Of a stretch of DNA of 38,553 nt, positions 27,441-36,993 are shown piece by piece. The notes beneath the pieces are model-generated. The model did not search any database, was not told the DNA's origin, and worked only from the letters and a program-made list of their open reading frames with translations. This stretch comes from Blastopirellula sp. (lineage in GTDB: Bacteria; Planctomycetota; Planctomycetia; Pirellulales; Pirellulaceae): contig NVWB01000169.1 of assembly GCA_002733575.1 (NCBI GenBank), positions 1 through 38,553 on the forward strand. The letters are read 5' to 3'. The position numbers and the translations under genes were made by a program. Numbering within the stretch: the first letter of the stretch is position 1; every line of letters starts with the position of its first letter.

Positions 27441-29039
27441 ATGACTTACCTACTCTCAATACGAACAGCCACGGTTGCCAGTCTTCTATTCACTCTTATC
27501 GGCAGCACATCACTCGCGGCTGATCTATCTCGGCCCAATATCCTGTTCATCATGTCGGACGATCACACCACTCAGGCCATAGGGGCGTATGGTTCTCGGT
27601 TGGCGGCCCTTGATCCGACTCCGAATATTGATCGGTTAGCGGCTGAAGGCATGCGGTTTGATTTGACGTTTTGTAATAACTCAATCTGCACGCCGAGCAG
27701 GGCCAGTATTATTACGGGGCAGTATTCTCAGACCCATGGCGTGTTAGATTTGAATGGCAACATTGCTCCTGAAAACCAACACTTGGCCCATGAGATGAAA
27801 GCCGCTGGTTACCACACCGCCATGGTTGGCAAGTGGCATTTGAAACAAGAGCCAGCCGCGTTTGATTATTACTGCGTGCTGCCTGGTCAAGGAAAATATC
27901 ACAATCCGCAGTTTCGTTTACAAGGCGATAAGCCGTGGCCGAAAAACACGATCACCAAGCAAGGCCAACATTCCAGCGATGCCATTACCGACATCAGCCT
28001 AGCTTGGCTCAAAGACCAGTGGAACCGCGAGCAACCGTTCTTCCTGATGCACCACTTTAAAGCTCCGCACGATATGTTCCAAAATGCGGCCCGGTATGAT
28101 GACTATCTAGAAGGGACTGAAATTCCTGAGCCAGCCAGTCTATTCAATCCGCTTCCCCCAGGTGCTGGCTCCGTGGCAACTCGCGGCGAGAATGATTCGC
28201 TGGTTCACTTAATCGGGGCAGGCGTTACCCGGCGCTGTAATACCTGGCAACTCGGTCGTCGGCTCGGTATTGACCAAAGCTTACAAGACCCTGAGTACGG
28301 CAAGCAAGTCTATCAACTTTACTTGAAGCGTTACCTACGTTGTGTCAAAGGGGTCGATGATAACGTCAAGCGGTTGCTTGATTATTTGGAAGCCGAAAAG
28401 CTGATCGATAATACCGTGATCCTCTACACCGGAGATCAAGGGTTCTTCCTTGGCGAACACGACCTGATGGACAAACGCTGGATGTACGAAGAAGCGTTTC
28501 GTATGCCGCTGCTGGTGCGTTATCCCAAATTAATCAAGCCGGGTTCGACCAACGCTTGGCTGATCAACAATACAGACTTCGCCCCCACCATGTTGCAACT
28601 GGCAGGCGTCAAACAAACGCCCGCTTACATGCAAGGCCACAGTTTTGTGAACGCCCTGGCAGGAAAAGAGAAGCCCAGCGACTGGCGGACCGCAACGTAT
28701 TATCGCTACTGGATGCACATGGCCCATAATCTTGGCACCCCGGCGCACTTTGGCGTGCGTAGCGAGCGTTACAAGTTGATCTTTTTCTATGGCACTGATT
28801 TTGTCAAAAACAAAAATGCCAAGAAAGACGGCAATCGAAGTTTTGCCAACACGCCTGCCGCCTGGGAATTCTACGATTTAGCCAAAGACCCCAGCGAAAT
28901 GCGGAACGAATACAACAACCCAGAATACAAGGCAGAAATTGCCCAACTCAAGGCGGAACTCAAGCGTCAACGAGCCGAGTTGAACGAAACCGACGAAAAA
29001 TATCCGTTTATCGAATCAATCATTGATAAGCACTGGTAA
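27441..29039 (+). CDS. Secreted sulfatase (iduronate/heparan-type S1 family)
   Basis: 532 residues from the ATG at 27441; a signal peptide (1 to about 26, ending TSLAA) supports this start over an upstream TTG. The core has RPNILFIMSDDHTTQAIGAYG for metal binding, formylglycine motif C83-T-P-S-R, GKWHL, and the later DNTVILYTGDQGFFLGEH with metal Asp/Gln. It ends in the usual C-terminal subdomain with FYDLAKDPSEMRNEYNN. It should cleave sulfate esters of a polysaccharide outside the cytoplasm. It lies 297 bases from the tRNA and 66 bases upstream of the ThuA-like gene, with which it likely forms an operon. The Shine-Dalgarno is weak. Confidence 0.93.
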   Translation: MTYLLSIRTATVASLLFTLIGSTSLAADLSRPNILFIMSDDHTTQAIGAYGSRLAALDPTPNIDRLAAEGMRFDLTFCNNSICTPSRASIITGQYSQTHGVLDLNGNIAPENQHLAHEMKAAGYHTAMVGKWHLKQEPAAFDYYCVLPGQGKYHNPQFRLQGDKPWPKNTITKQGQHSSDAITDISLAWLKDQWNREQPFFLMHHFKAPHDMFQNAARYDDYLEGTEIPEPASLFNPLPPGAGSVATRGENDSLVHLIGAGVTRRCNTWQLGRRLGIDQSLQDPEYGKQVYQLYLKRYLRCVKGVDDNVKRLLDYLEAEKLIDNTVILYTGDQGFFLGEHDLMDKRWMYEEAFRMPLLVRYPKLIKPGSTNAWLINNTDFAPTMLQLAGVKQTPAYMQGHSFVNALAGKEKPSDWRTATYYRYWMHMAHNLGTPAHFGVRSERYKLIFFYGTDFVKNKNAKKDGNRSFANTPAAWEFYDLAKDPSEMRNEYNNPEYKAEIAQLKAELKRQRAELNETDEKYPFIESIIDKHW

Positions 29040-29105
29040 CAAAAGTACAATAAGCGAATGTTAATTCTCGCCGACTTCCCTTCCTTTTTGCATAGAGAAC
29101 ACCTG

Positions 29106-30146
29106 ATGAAGATATTGAAGATTGCCCTGCTGTTGCTTTTGGCCCTGCCAACACTTGTTTCTGCCGAAGATGCCTTATGGTTAGACATGGCCGGAGTCGA
29201 TGGACCCGGACAAGGAAAAAAAGTGGTACTGATCTCTGGCGATGAAGAATATCGCTCGGAAGAATCGGTCGCCCTGTTCGCCAAAATTCTCAGCCAACAT
29301 CATGGGTTCGATTGCCGGGCCGTGTTCGCCATCGATCCAAAGACCGGCAACATTGACTCGAACAACCAAACAAACATTCCTGGACTCGAAGCCTTAAAAG
29401 ACGCTGACTTAATGATCATCGGCACTCGATTCCGCCAACTGCCTGATGACCAACTGCAATACATTGCCGATTATATCAACGCCGGCAAACCAGTCATCGG
29501 CTTCCGCACAGCCACCCATGCTTTTAGAGGAAGTGGTGAAGTTGATGGGCTCACATTTGCCAAGTTTGGCTTAAACATTCTCGGCGAACAATGGGTCAAC
29601 CATCATGGCAGACATAAAAAAGAAGGTGCCCGAGGTGTGATCGAATCAGCAAACGCATCGCACCCAATTCTCAACGGCGTGAAAGACGTATTTGGTCCTT
29701 CTGATGTTTACGGCGTGATTCACTTGAAAGATACCGACACAATTTTAATGCGTGGCGCCGTGACGAAAACGATGGACCCCAAATCGGCCCCGATTGCAGG
29801 CGATAAAAACAGCCCGATGATGCCCATGGTGTGGGCCCGCGAATACACCGCACCGAGCGGAAAAAAAGGGCAAGCCGTTTGCACCACGATGGGCGCATCG
29901 GTTGATTTCCTCAGCGAAGATCTTCGCCGTTTGATCATCAACGCCTCGTACCACCTGACCGGCTTGAAAGTCCCCAAGAAAGCCAACGCCGAACTAGTCG
30001 ACGGCTTCGACCCCAGCTTCTACAGCTCCGCTGGCGGCAACTACTGGACCAACCGCGCAATCAAACCAGCCGACTTCGCCCTCGGCCAAGACATCAAACG
30101 CGCCGACCCACCAGGTTCACCAGAGTGGCCAGCCCGGGATCAGTAG
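29106..30146 (+). CDS. Secreted ThuA-like protein
   Basis: 346 residues from the Met at 29106 (MKILKIALLLLLALPTLVSAED), chosen because the signal peptide starts there; 16 codons are open upstream. The ThuA-like fold (glutamine-amidotransferase-like) is seen in KKVVLISGDEEYRSEES, DLMIIGTRFRQLPDDQLQ, GKPVIGFRTATHAF, WVNHHGRHKKEG and GHP-like AshPILNGV. These proteins accompany carbohydrate-degrading genes and some relatives act on sugar modification; the reaction is not established. It follows the sulfatase by 66 bases and is ended by the terminator at 30172. Confidence 0.85.
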   Translation: MKILKIALLLLLALPTLVSAEDALWLDMAGVDGPGQGKKVVLISGDEEYRSEESVALFAKILSQHHGFDCRAVFAIDPKTGNIDSNNQTNIPGLEALKDADLMIIGTRFRQLPDDQLQYIADYINAGKPVIGFRTATHAFRGSGEVDGLTFAKFGLNILGEQWVNHHGRHKKEGARGVIESANASHPILNGVKDVFGPSDVYGVIHLKDTDTILMRGAVTKTMDPKSAPIAGDKNSPMMPMVWAREYTAPSGKKGQAVCTTMGASVDFLSEDLRRLIINASYHLTGLKVPKKANAELVDGFDPSFYSSAGGNYWTNRAIKPADFALGQDIKRADPPGSPEWPARDQ

Positions 30147-30171
30147 TGGGTTTGTGTTGTGATAGAATTGT

Positions 30172-30204
30172 AAAAAGGCCGGGAGTTACTTCCGGCCTTT
30201 TTTT
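30172..30204 (+). terminator. Rho-independent terminator of the sulfatase/ThuA operon
   Basis: GGCCGG pairs with CCGGCC around a 9-base loop, preceded by five A and followed by seven T, 25 bases after the stop codon. The symmetry could let it work in both directions. Confidence 0.9.
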
Positions 30205-30621
30205 GTTGCCTCCGATCCTTGGTGGTTACATCTTTTGCACTGCAAAAGTCGGCTGACGAGTAGCCAACCTACGAAGTTTTTTTCATTTTATTTTGTTGTT
30301 TGATCTCAAAAAAATCCTGTAGCCGGATTCGTTAGAATTCGGTTTTTCGGCATTGAGGGTTCTCTGAAGTCTAACGACTTCAGCTACGTTTGCAATGATT
30401 TGTTGATGAATTTCAATCTGTTCTGTTGTTCTATTTCAAATTGATTTATTTCTTCTTTGTGCCTTGGTGGTTCATCTTTTTTCACTTCCTAGTCGCTAAC
30501 GCTTCGCGCTTGAGATTGTGTTTTCTACATCAACTTTATTCCTTCACATCGCTTCATGTTTCGTTTTATCCGGTCTTCCCGGAATTAAAACTTAGATTGC
30601 GTGATAAAAGATCGCCACGTC
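30205..30621. repeat. Gene-free stretch with short repeats
   Basis: CCTTGGTGGTTACATCTTTT at 30217-30236 recurs with one missing base at 30462-30480. An imperfect inverted pair lies at 30319-30339 and 30367-30387 (17 of 21 matching when inverted), of the CTAACGACTTCAGCTAC kind. No gene is seen; the short open frame at 30426 looks spurious. Confidence 0.6.
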
Positions 30622-30662
30622 AAAAAAAAGGGCGTTAGAGCATTTCCATGCTCTTAACGCCC
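30622..30662 (-). terminator. Rho-independent terminator of alaS
   Basis: On the minus strand a long stem, GGGCGTTAAGAGCAT against ATGCTCTAACGCCC with one bulge and a GGAA-type loop, is followed by eight T. It lies 48 bases past the alaS stop. Confidence 0.92.
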
Positions 30663-30710
30663 TCAAATTCTTTAGACTCTGAATCAGATGGTGATCACGT
30701 AGCAAATTAA

Positions 30711-33515
30711 CTATCCACCCAAGGCCGTTTGGGCGATGCTCTTCGCTTGCTCGATGGCTTCGCCTAGCTTCGATACATCTTTGCCGCCGGCTTGGGCCAT
30801 GTCGGGTCTGCCACCGCCGGAACCGCCGAGGGTTTTGGCCGGTTCGCGAACCCAGTCACCAGCTTTCAGGCCTTTTTCGATCACGTCTTTGCTAACGCCG
30901 GCAATCAAGGTAACTTTGCCATCGTCGCTGGCTGCTAACAGCATCACAGCACAAGGAGCGGCCGATTTGCGTAGTTGGTCAATCAGTTGACGCAACAGAT
31001 TGGCGTTGGCTCCTGGTACTTCGGTCACGATGGTTTTGACTCCGCCGATTTCGGTTGCTTGTGCCAGTAGGTCATCGGTCGAAACTGCGGAAGCGGTGCT
31101 TTGTTTTTCAAGTTCGGCTTGAAGTTTAATCACTTCCTGTTGTAAAGCCGAAACACGATCCGGTGTGTCGAATGCCTGGACATTTAAAATCTTGGCCACT
31201 TGTTTCAATGTTTCTTTTTCCGAAGCATCGCTGGTGGTTGCATCTATCTTGCCCATTGCCTCGGGCTTTTTGCCAGAACCGCTGATCGCTTTTTTCAAGT
31301 CACGTACGAAAGTGGTCAACTGCTTCACAGCAGCCGGTGTTTGTGCGGGTGTTACGCCCAGTGCATCAGCGATAGCCCTCAGGCTTTCGGTGGTTTTAGT
31401 GCGATACTCTTGGGCCTTCACTCCAGTCACGGCAATGATCCGACGAACCCCGGCAGAGATTCCTTCTTCGCTGACAATTTCAAACTGGCCCACATCACCG
31501 GTGTTGGTCAAGTGAGTTCCGCCGCAAAGTTCGCGGCTGAATTCGCCCATCGAGACCATACGCACAGGGTCAGGGTACTTCTCGCCGAACAACATCATGG
31601 CCCCTTTTTCGCGGGCTTCGGCCAAGGGAATGGTTTCCCATTTCACTTCAGCGGCGGATGAAACTTGTTGGTCAATATCCGTCTGGATAGCGGCCAGTTG
31701 TTCAGGTGAGACAGGCTCTAGATTGGTAAAGTCGAAACGCAGCAGGTCGTCTTCTACTTTTGAACCTTGTTGTTGTGCGTGTGAACCAACATTCTTTTGT
31801 AGTGCATAATGCAAAATGTGTGTGGCAGAGTGAGCGCGGCAAATTCCACTGCGGCGACCATTGCCAACAGTAGCTGTAGCTTTTGCCCCGTTGCTAATTG
31901 CACCTTCGGCCAGATAACCATGATGTAAAAACAGATCGCTATCCTTTTTCACATCGGTGACAACAAAGCGAAATCCCTCGCCGTTGATCTGGCCTGAGTC
32001 ACCCACTTGCCCGCCAGATTCGCCGTAGAAGGGCGTTTGATCGAGGGCAATAATCAATGGATTATCTTCGCCGGTTTTGTTGTAAGAATCAGTGAGAGAA
32101 GATTCTCCTTGCTCATCGCGGCTTACAATCCCCTTGATTGTGCACGAAATATCTGATTCCTCGTAGCCAACAAAATCTGTGCTACGAAGAGTGTTTTTAA
32201 GTTTTTCAACAGGTCCGTCTTGAAATAATACTGATTGTTCGCTTCCCGATTTTTCGCCGAACAATTCCATTTCTTTTTGGTACTCTGCCCAATTGAAAGT
32301 TAGCCCTTTTTCGGAAGCCACTTGTTCAAACAGCTCTGGTGGAAAACCATAAGTTTGGTACAAATCTGCCGCTTCTTTGCCACTCACAATGGTGCGGTTT
32401 TTGCTTTCCATTTCAGAGAAGATCTTGCTGGTTCTAGCTAAACCGTCATCAATGGTGCCCAGGAAGTGACCTTCTTCTGTCTTAATCACACCAGACACGC
32501 GTTCAATCGTTTCCTGAAGTTCAGGGTAAGCCGACTTCATTTGGTCTGCCACATTCCCGACCAGTTGATAGAGAAATGGTTCTCGCAGGCCCATTTGATG
32601 GCCGTCTAACACGGCCCGACGTAGTAACCGGCGGATGATGTATTTTTCTTTATTGGCACCAGGGTACACATTTTCATGGATCGAAAAAGTACAGGCCCTC
32701 ACGTGATCGGTGATACGGCGAAGTCGTCGACCATCGTCGGAATCTGGCACATAGTTGCGACCACAAATTTCGCCAGCGGCTTCGACAATTGGTCGCAAGA
32801 TATCAATGTGGTAGTTGGTGTCGACACCCTGCAAAGTGGCAGCGGTTCGTTCGAGGCCCATTCCGGTATCGATATTTTTACTCGGCAGTGGGCTCAGGTT
32901 ATTGGGCGGATCGCCGACTCGATTGAACTGGGTGAAAACTAGATTCCAGATTTCAACCTTTTCGCTACCTTCGGGGTGATAATAGATTTCGCTGCAAGGG
33001 CCACAAACGCCATCGGGGCCTTGGCTGGGGGCGCTGGCAGGCCAGTAGTTTTCGTCTTCGTCTAGGTATTCAATCCGCGAAGTCGGCACACCAACTTCGT
33101 CGTACCAAATATCGGCGGCTTCTTTGTCGTCTTTGTAGACGGTCACGCTCAGTTGTTCTGGGTTGAGCCCTAGCCATTTTTTATCGGTCAGAAATTCCCA
33201 GGCCCAATGGATGGCTTCGGTTTTGAAATAATCACCAAAACTAAAGTTGCCCATCATTTCGAAAAACGTATGGTGATAGGCGGTTCGGCCTACGTTATCG
33301 ATATCACCGGTTCGCAAACACTTTTGACAGGTGGTTGCTCTGGTGAAATCAAGTTTGACCCGACCTAGAAAGTGGTCTTTGAATTGATTCATTCCAGCCG
33401 GAGTAAACAGCACCGAGGGATCCCAAGTGGGCACTAATACGTCGCTCGGACGTCGTGCATGGCCTTTGGATTCGTAAAAGCTGAGGTACTTCTCGCGTAG
33501 TTCGTCAGTTTTCAT
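30711..33515 (-). CDS. alaS: Alanine-tRNA ligase
   Basis: 934 residues from the Met at 33515 (MKTDELREKYLSFYESKGH), the normal AlaRS N-terminus; 66 upstream codons in frame are rejected because they cover the recA terminator hairpin. The class II catalytic part has FTPAGMNQFKDHFLG and the GMGLERTAATLQG region. The editing domain has HSATHILHYAL and CGGTHLTN, with the zinc-type His and Cys residues. The C-terminal DHHA1 part ends GSGGGRPDMAQAGG. It charges tRNA-Ala with alanine and removes misplaced Ser/Gly. It is a little longer than the E. coli enzyme (876). It follows recA on the same strand, a common bacterial order, but no recX lies between. No Shine-Dalgarno is obvious. Confidence 0.98.
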   Translation of the reverse strand: MKTDELREKYLSFYESKGHARRPSDVLVPTWDPSVLFTPAGMNQFKDHFLGRVKLDFTRATTCQKCLRTGDIDNVGRTAYHHTFFEMMGNFSFGDYFKTEAIHWAWEFLTDKKWLGLNPEQLSVTVYKDDKEAADIWYDEVGVPTSRIEYLDEDENYWPASAPSQGPDGVCGPCSEIYYHPEGSEKVEIWNLVFTQFNRVGDPPNNLSPLPSKNIDTGMGLERTAATLQGVDTNYHIDILRPIVEAAGEICGRNYVPDSDDGRRLRRITDHVRACTFSIHENVYPGANKEKYIIRRLLRRAVLDGHQMGLREPFLYQLVGNVADQMKSAYPELQETIERVSGVIKTEEGHFLGTIDDGLARTSKIFSEMESKNRTIVSGKEAADLYQTYGFPPELFEQVASEKGLTFNWAEYQKEMELFGEKSGSEQSVLFQDGPVEKLKNTLRSTDFVGYEESDISCTIKGIVSRDEQGESSLTDSYNKTGEDNPLIIALDQTPFYGESGGQVGDSGQINGEGFRFVVTDVKKDSDLFLHHGYLAEGAISNGAKATATVGNGRRSGICRAHSATHILHYALQKNVGSHAQQQGSKVEDDLLRFDFTNLEPVSPEQLAAIQTDIDQQVSSAAEVKWETIPLAEAREKGAMMLFGEKYPDPVRMVSMGEFSRELCGGTHLTNTGDVGQFEIVSEEGISAGVRRIIAVTGVKAQEYRTKTTESLRAIADALGVTPAQTPAAVKQLTTFVRDLKKAISGSGKKPEAMGKIDATTSDASEKETLKQVAKILNVQAFDTPDRVSALQQEVIKLQAELEKQSTASAVSTDDLLAQATEIGGVKTIVTEVPGANANLLRQLIDQLRKSAAPCAVMLLAASDDGKVTLIAGVSKDVIEKGLKAGDWVREPAKTLGGSGGGRPDMAQAGGKDVSKLGEAIEQAKSIAQTALGG

Positions 33516-33855
33516 GGTATTGGAGACTGTCTCTATGAAGGTCAAATGGTTTCCGGCAAACGACTTATGATAAACTTTTCCTGAAAATCCGGCTAGATGG
33601 CAAGCTGGCACCAATTCAGACAATTTGGGTCTAATTTGGTTCAATTGGCCGGTGAACCAAGAAAAGCAAAGAGCCGGTCGCTCAAAAAGCAACCGGCTCT
33701 CGGAAGCAGACATTGTCCCAGAAACAATGGTGCAAACAGCACACGCTCACAAAAAAGGGAGGTCAGTCTCTTTTTATGATTTCAAAAAAGTGGGGGGGAA
33801 TGCTGAAATTCAGGTAACCGCGACATCATTGGGGGGCTCGCGGTTGAAATCAAAA
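33516..33855. other. recA-alaS gap with hairpins and G-runs
   Basis: Besides the hairpin at 33661-33700 it holds a perfect 8-bp inverted repeat (33816-33823 / 33838-33845) and runs of seven G (33792-33798) and six G (33831-33836). No gene is visible. It must contain any separate alaS promoter. Confidence 0.5.
33661..33700 (-). terminator. Probable recA terminator
   Basis: Nine-base arms AGAGCCGGT (33670-33678) and ACCGGCTCT (33692-33700) pair perfectly. On the minus strand they are followed by TTGCTTTTC. It is about 155 bases past the recA stop and the T-run is broken, so termination may be partial, leaving some read-through into alaS. Confidence 0.65.
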
Positions 33856-34998
33856 CTACAATTCTTCTTCTGCCGCTGGCTCATCTTCCACGCTAATCGG
33901 AGCAACTCCGTGACCGCAGGCAGCCAGCACTTTGACTTTAATTTCCTCAGAGAGTTCTGGATTCTCGACCAAATAGGTACGAGCCTTTTCTTTGCCTTGC
34001 CCTAGCTGTATTTCTCCATATTTGAACCAGGCCCCGCTGCGAGCCACAATTTTATGGAGGATCCCAAGTTCAATCATATCGCCTTCGTAACTGATACCGT
34101 TCGTGTGCATCATATCGAATTCAGCGATTCGGAAAGGAGGAGCCACTTTGTTTTTGACAATTTTGGCCCGAACCTTTTGGCCGATCACATCTTCACCATC
34201 TTTGAGTTGGCCAATGCGGCGAACATCAATCCGGCAGGAAGAATAGAACTTCAAGGCGCGACCGCCTGGTGTGACTTCAGGGCTACCAAACATCACGCCA
34301 ATTTTTTCACGGATTTGATTGATAAAGATCACCGAAGTTTTGCTTTTGGCGATTGCACCGGTTAGTTTTCGCATGGTTTGGCTCATTAAACGAGCTTGAC
34401 GGCCTACATGCGAGTCGCCGATTTCTCCGTTGAGTTCCGCCTTCGGAATCAAGGCAGCAACCGAGTCGATCACGATAATATCAACCGCGTTTGACTTGAT
34501 CAGCATCTCGGTGATCTGCATCGCTTCTTCACCGCTTGATGGCTGACTGACCAACAGGGTTTCTAGTTCGACGCCCAATTTCTTGGCCCAACTTGGGTCA
34601 AGTGCATGCTCGGCATCAATGAATGCGGCCACGCCACCTGTCTTTTGGGCTTCGGCTATCATGTGTAAACACAAGGTCGTTTTACCGCTTGATTCTGGCC
34701 CAAATACTTCGGCAATCCGGCCACGAGGAATTCCTTGACCGCCCAGTGCTAAGTCGAGTGATAAGGCTCCGGTAGAGATCCCTTCAATCGGCTTATGATC
34801 GGAACCCAAGGGCATAATGGCCCCTTCGCCGAACGATTTCTCGATTTGGGCTAGGGTATTTTTTAGCTCGGGGTGGCTTGCCAATAATTCATTGACAGGT
34901 GCGTCAGCTTTCTTCTTGCTGCCTTTTTTTGTTTTAGCGGCTGCTGTGCTTTTTTTAGCCATGCTCGGTTTCTTCTTTTCTGCAATTGCTGTGACCAT
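33856..34998 (-). CDS. recA: Recombinase RecA
   Basis: 380 residues. It begins with a Lys/Ala-rich extension of about 35 residues ([17 protein letters not shown]...) before the usual helix [18 protein letters not shown]. Walker A is GPESSGKT (100-107); Walker B lies in [12 protein letters not shown]; loop L1/L2 regions are intact ([21 protein letters not shown]). The tail is acidic ([10 protein letters not shown]). RecA forms filaments on single-stranded DNA for homologous recombination and stimulates LexA cleavage. A Met at residue 13 is a possible alternative start; the first Met has AGGAAA upstream at a wide spacing. I found no convincing LexA site in the 245 bases upstream. Confidence 0.98.
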   Translation of the reverse strand: MVTAIAEKKKPSMAKKSTAAAKTKKGSKKKADAPVNELLASHPELKNTLAQIEKSFGEGAIMPLGSDHKPIEGISTGALSLDLALGGQGIPRGRIAEVFGPESSGKTTLCLHMIAEAQKTGGVAAFIDAEHALDPSWAKKLGVELETLLVSQPSSGEEAMQITEMLIKSNAVDIIVIDSVAALIPKAELNGEIGDSHVGRQARLMSQTMRKLTGAIAKSKTSVIFINQIREKIGVMFGSPEVTPGGRALKFYSSCRIDVRRIGQLKDGEDVIGQKVRAKIVKNKVAPPFRIAEFDMMHTNGISYEGDMIELGILHKIVARSGAWFKYGEIQLGQGKEKARTYLVENPELSEEIKVKVLAACGHGVAPISVEDEPAAEEEL

Positions 34999-35243
34999 AA
35001 TCCTGGGTTTCCTTTATGGTAAAAGTCTGGGCTGTCTGCAAGCATGTATCCATCTTCGGTAGTGAACATCTGAATACTGTACATCTTTTCACTAATGAAT
35101 GCAACACTTTATCTAAAACTATTTATCGCAGACCTGCGGACACCTTCGGTCACGCGCAGTAGGGGTCACAATAATAATTAAGAAATAGCTCAGAAAGATA
35201 CACTTAAGTCACTTGTATCAATGGAGATACGGATATTGAATTA

Positions 35244-35819
35244 TTATCCGCCAAGAGGTGATCGACCGATGATATTGTACTTCGGACCGTTGCGTTCTAG
35301 CTGGCTGGCGTAGATTAAAACTTCCATGGCCGGCACAATTCCAGCAGAACTATGGGCATGTTCACCTAAAAGATCGGCCAAAATATCTAGCTGAGTTGTT
35401 GATCGTTTGACTCTGCCCAGCGTTAGATGGGGGTGAAACTTCTTGCGAGTGTCAGGCGGATAGCCCATTGCGATCAATTCATCGGTGATCGATTGTTGCA
35501 ATTCGCACACGGCTTCGTAGCCATCTCCAACCCCGATCCATAGAGATCGAGGGGCGGAATTTTTAGGAAATGCACCCGCTTCGTACAGTTCAAAATCGAA
35601 GGGCGAAAGATTTTCCGTGCTCCGCGAGACTGCACGGCAAATTGCCACGGTTTCAGTCGGTGCCAAGTCACCCAAAAAGTTGAGGGTGATATGCAGGTTT
35701 TCTTTCTCAACCCATTTGACATCAACCTCGGCCCGTTCCAGTTCAGCCATTAGTTTACGAACATTGCGCACTGCTTCGTCCGAGATTGAGAGGGCAACAA
35801 AGCAGCGTGACGTTTTCAT
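35244..35819 (-). CDS. thpR: RNA 2',3'-cyclic phosphodiesterase (2H family)
   Basis: 191 residues with the two HxTx catalytic motifs of the 2H phosphoesterase family, H43-I-T-L and H131-L-T-L, at the expected spacing, and the family start RCFVALSISDE. It opens 2',3'-cyclic phosphate ends of RNA; the E. coli relative also joins tRNA halves in vitro. No signal peptide, so cytosolic. It starts 54 bases after the PfkB-family kinase stop on the same strand and lies upstream of recA, so the three may be partly co-transcribed. Confidence 0.93.
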   Translation of the reverse strand: MKTSRCFVALSISDEAVRNVRKLMAELERAEVDVKWVEKENLHITLNFLGDLAPTETVAICRAVSRSTENLSPFDFELYEAGAFPKNSAPRSLWIGVGDGYEAVCELQQSITDELIAMGYPPDTRKKFHPHLTLGRVKRSTTQLDILADLLGEHAHSSAGIVPAMEVLIYASQLERNGPKYNIIGRSPLGG

Positions 35820-35873
35820 AACCGAGAACCAAGTCGATGATCAAAGTGGGTAAAAATCTGTACAACCAATTAC

Positions 35874-36776
35874 TTAGAAGCTCAGCATCTTGCGGTATTC
35901 TTCCAGCCGTTTATCAATGTCTGCTTTATCAATCTGCTTCATGCGATCCAGGCTGAAATCTTCGACGTTAAAGCTGGCGACCATCGTGCCGTAAGCGAGT
36001 GCTTCTTTGAGCGTTGCCGGCGAGAAATCGTTTTTCTGAGCCAAATAGCCCATCATTCCACCAGCAAAGCTATCTCCGGCACCAGTTGGGTCAACCACAT
36101 CTGCCGTTGGAAAAGCAGGCATCACATAGGTTTCATGCTCTGAGAAGAACATGGCTCCGTGCTCTCCTTTTTTGATCACAACAAACTTAGGGCCCATCGC
36201 TCTGACCATGTGGCCCGCTTTGACTAAGTTCTCTTCTTGAGTCAGCAGTTTGGCTTCGCTGTCGTTCAATACTAACCCATCAACCTTGCCTAGTAATTCC
36301 ATCAGTTGATCGCGTTCGATTTCGATCCACAAGTCCATCGTGTCGGCAACCACCAAACGTGGACCGTTCATTTGCTCCAAGGTTTTCAACTGTGTGGTAG
36401 GTGAACCATTGGCCAAAAACAAAAATGGGCAGCGTTTCAGTTCGTCGGTCAACACTGGGTTGAAATTTTCAAACACATTCAAATGAAGTTCCAGCGTTTC
36501 GCGGTCGTTCATGTTCGGCTCATATTTGCCTTTCCAGCGGAACGTCTCTTGTCCTTCCATGACTTGCAGGCCTTGGGTGTCGATCTTGCGGTCTTCAAGC
36601 AGCTTGGTATGTTCTTCAGGCCAATCTTCACCGACGACACCTACCAAGCGAACTCCGGTGAAGTAACTGGCGGCGTACGAAAAATAAACTGCCGAACCGC
36701 CCAAGACGTTATCACGAGAATCAGTGGGGGTTTGTACACTATCAAAGGCAATGGAACCTACAACCAAAAGCGGCAT
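35874..36776 (-). CDS. PfkB-family sugar/nucleoside kinase
   Basis: 300 residues with both PfkB signatures: N-terminal GGSAVYFSYAASYFTGVRLVGVVGEDW region, and C-terminal DPTGAGDSFAGGMMGYL, where the Asp of GAGD is the catalytic base and the preceding Gly-rich turn forms the anion hole. It transfers phosphate from ATP to a sugar-like hydroxyl; substrate specificity (ribokinase, fructokinase, adenosine-kinase type) cannot be read from the sequence. Cytosolic. It diverges from the secreted NPCBM-like gene across 217 bases. Confidence 0.92.
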   Translation of the reverse strand: MPLLVVGSIAFDSVQTPTDSRDNVLGGSAVYFSYAASYFTGVRLVGVVGEDWPEEHTKLLEDRKIDTQGLQVMEGQETFRWKGKYEPNMNDRETLELHLNVFENFNPVLTDELKRCPFLFLANGSPTTQLKTLEQMNGPRLVVADTMDLWIEIERDQLMELLGKVDGLVLNDSEAKLLTQEENLVKAGHMVRAMGPKFVVIKKGEHGAMFFSEHETYVMPAFPTADVVDPTGAGDSFAGGMMGYLAQKNDFSPATLKEALAYGTMVASFNVEDFSLDRMKQIDKADIDKRLEEYRKMLSF

Positions 36777-36993
36777 TATGACGTACTTTCATACAAAACA
36801 GGAAAGAGGGATACGCAACAGGCAAGTCGATATTATTGAGTAAGAACGCCGAATTGCCTAGCCCGCAGCCCTGGAAACAGGGAGAACAATGTCAAGATAG
36901 ACCGCGTAACTTCTGCAAACCAAGCCATCGATGAATGTGATATAATAGAGAATTGATTTTGATTGGAAATAAGACCTCAGAAAATAGTCATTC

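Noticed and set aside
33516..33713. 66-codon in-frame extension at the start of alaS
   Set aside because: It runs through the recA terminator hairpin, and the Met at 33515 matches the normal AlaRS N-terminus.
33816..33845. Perfect 8-bp hairpin just after recA as its terminator
   Set aside because: It is flanked by G-runs and has no T-run on the minus strand; the hairpin at 33661-33700 fits better.
35000..35110. Possible LexA/SOS box upstream of recA (ACAGTATTCAGATGTTC-like stretch)
   Set aside because: The arms are not a proper palindrome and match neither the proteobacterial nor the Gram-positive consensus well.
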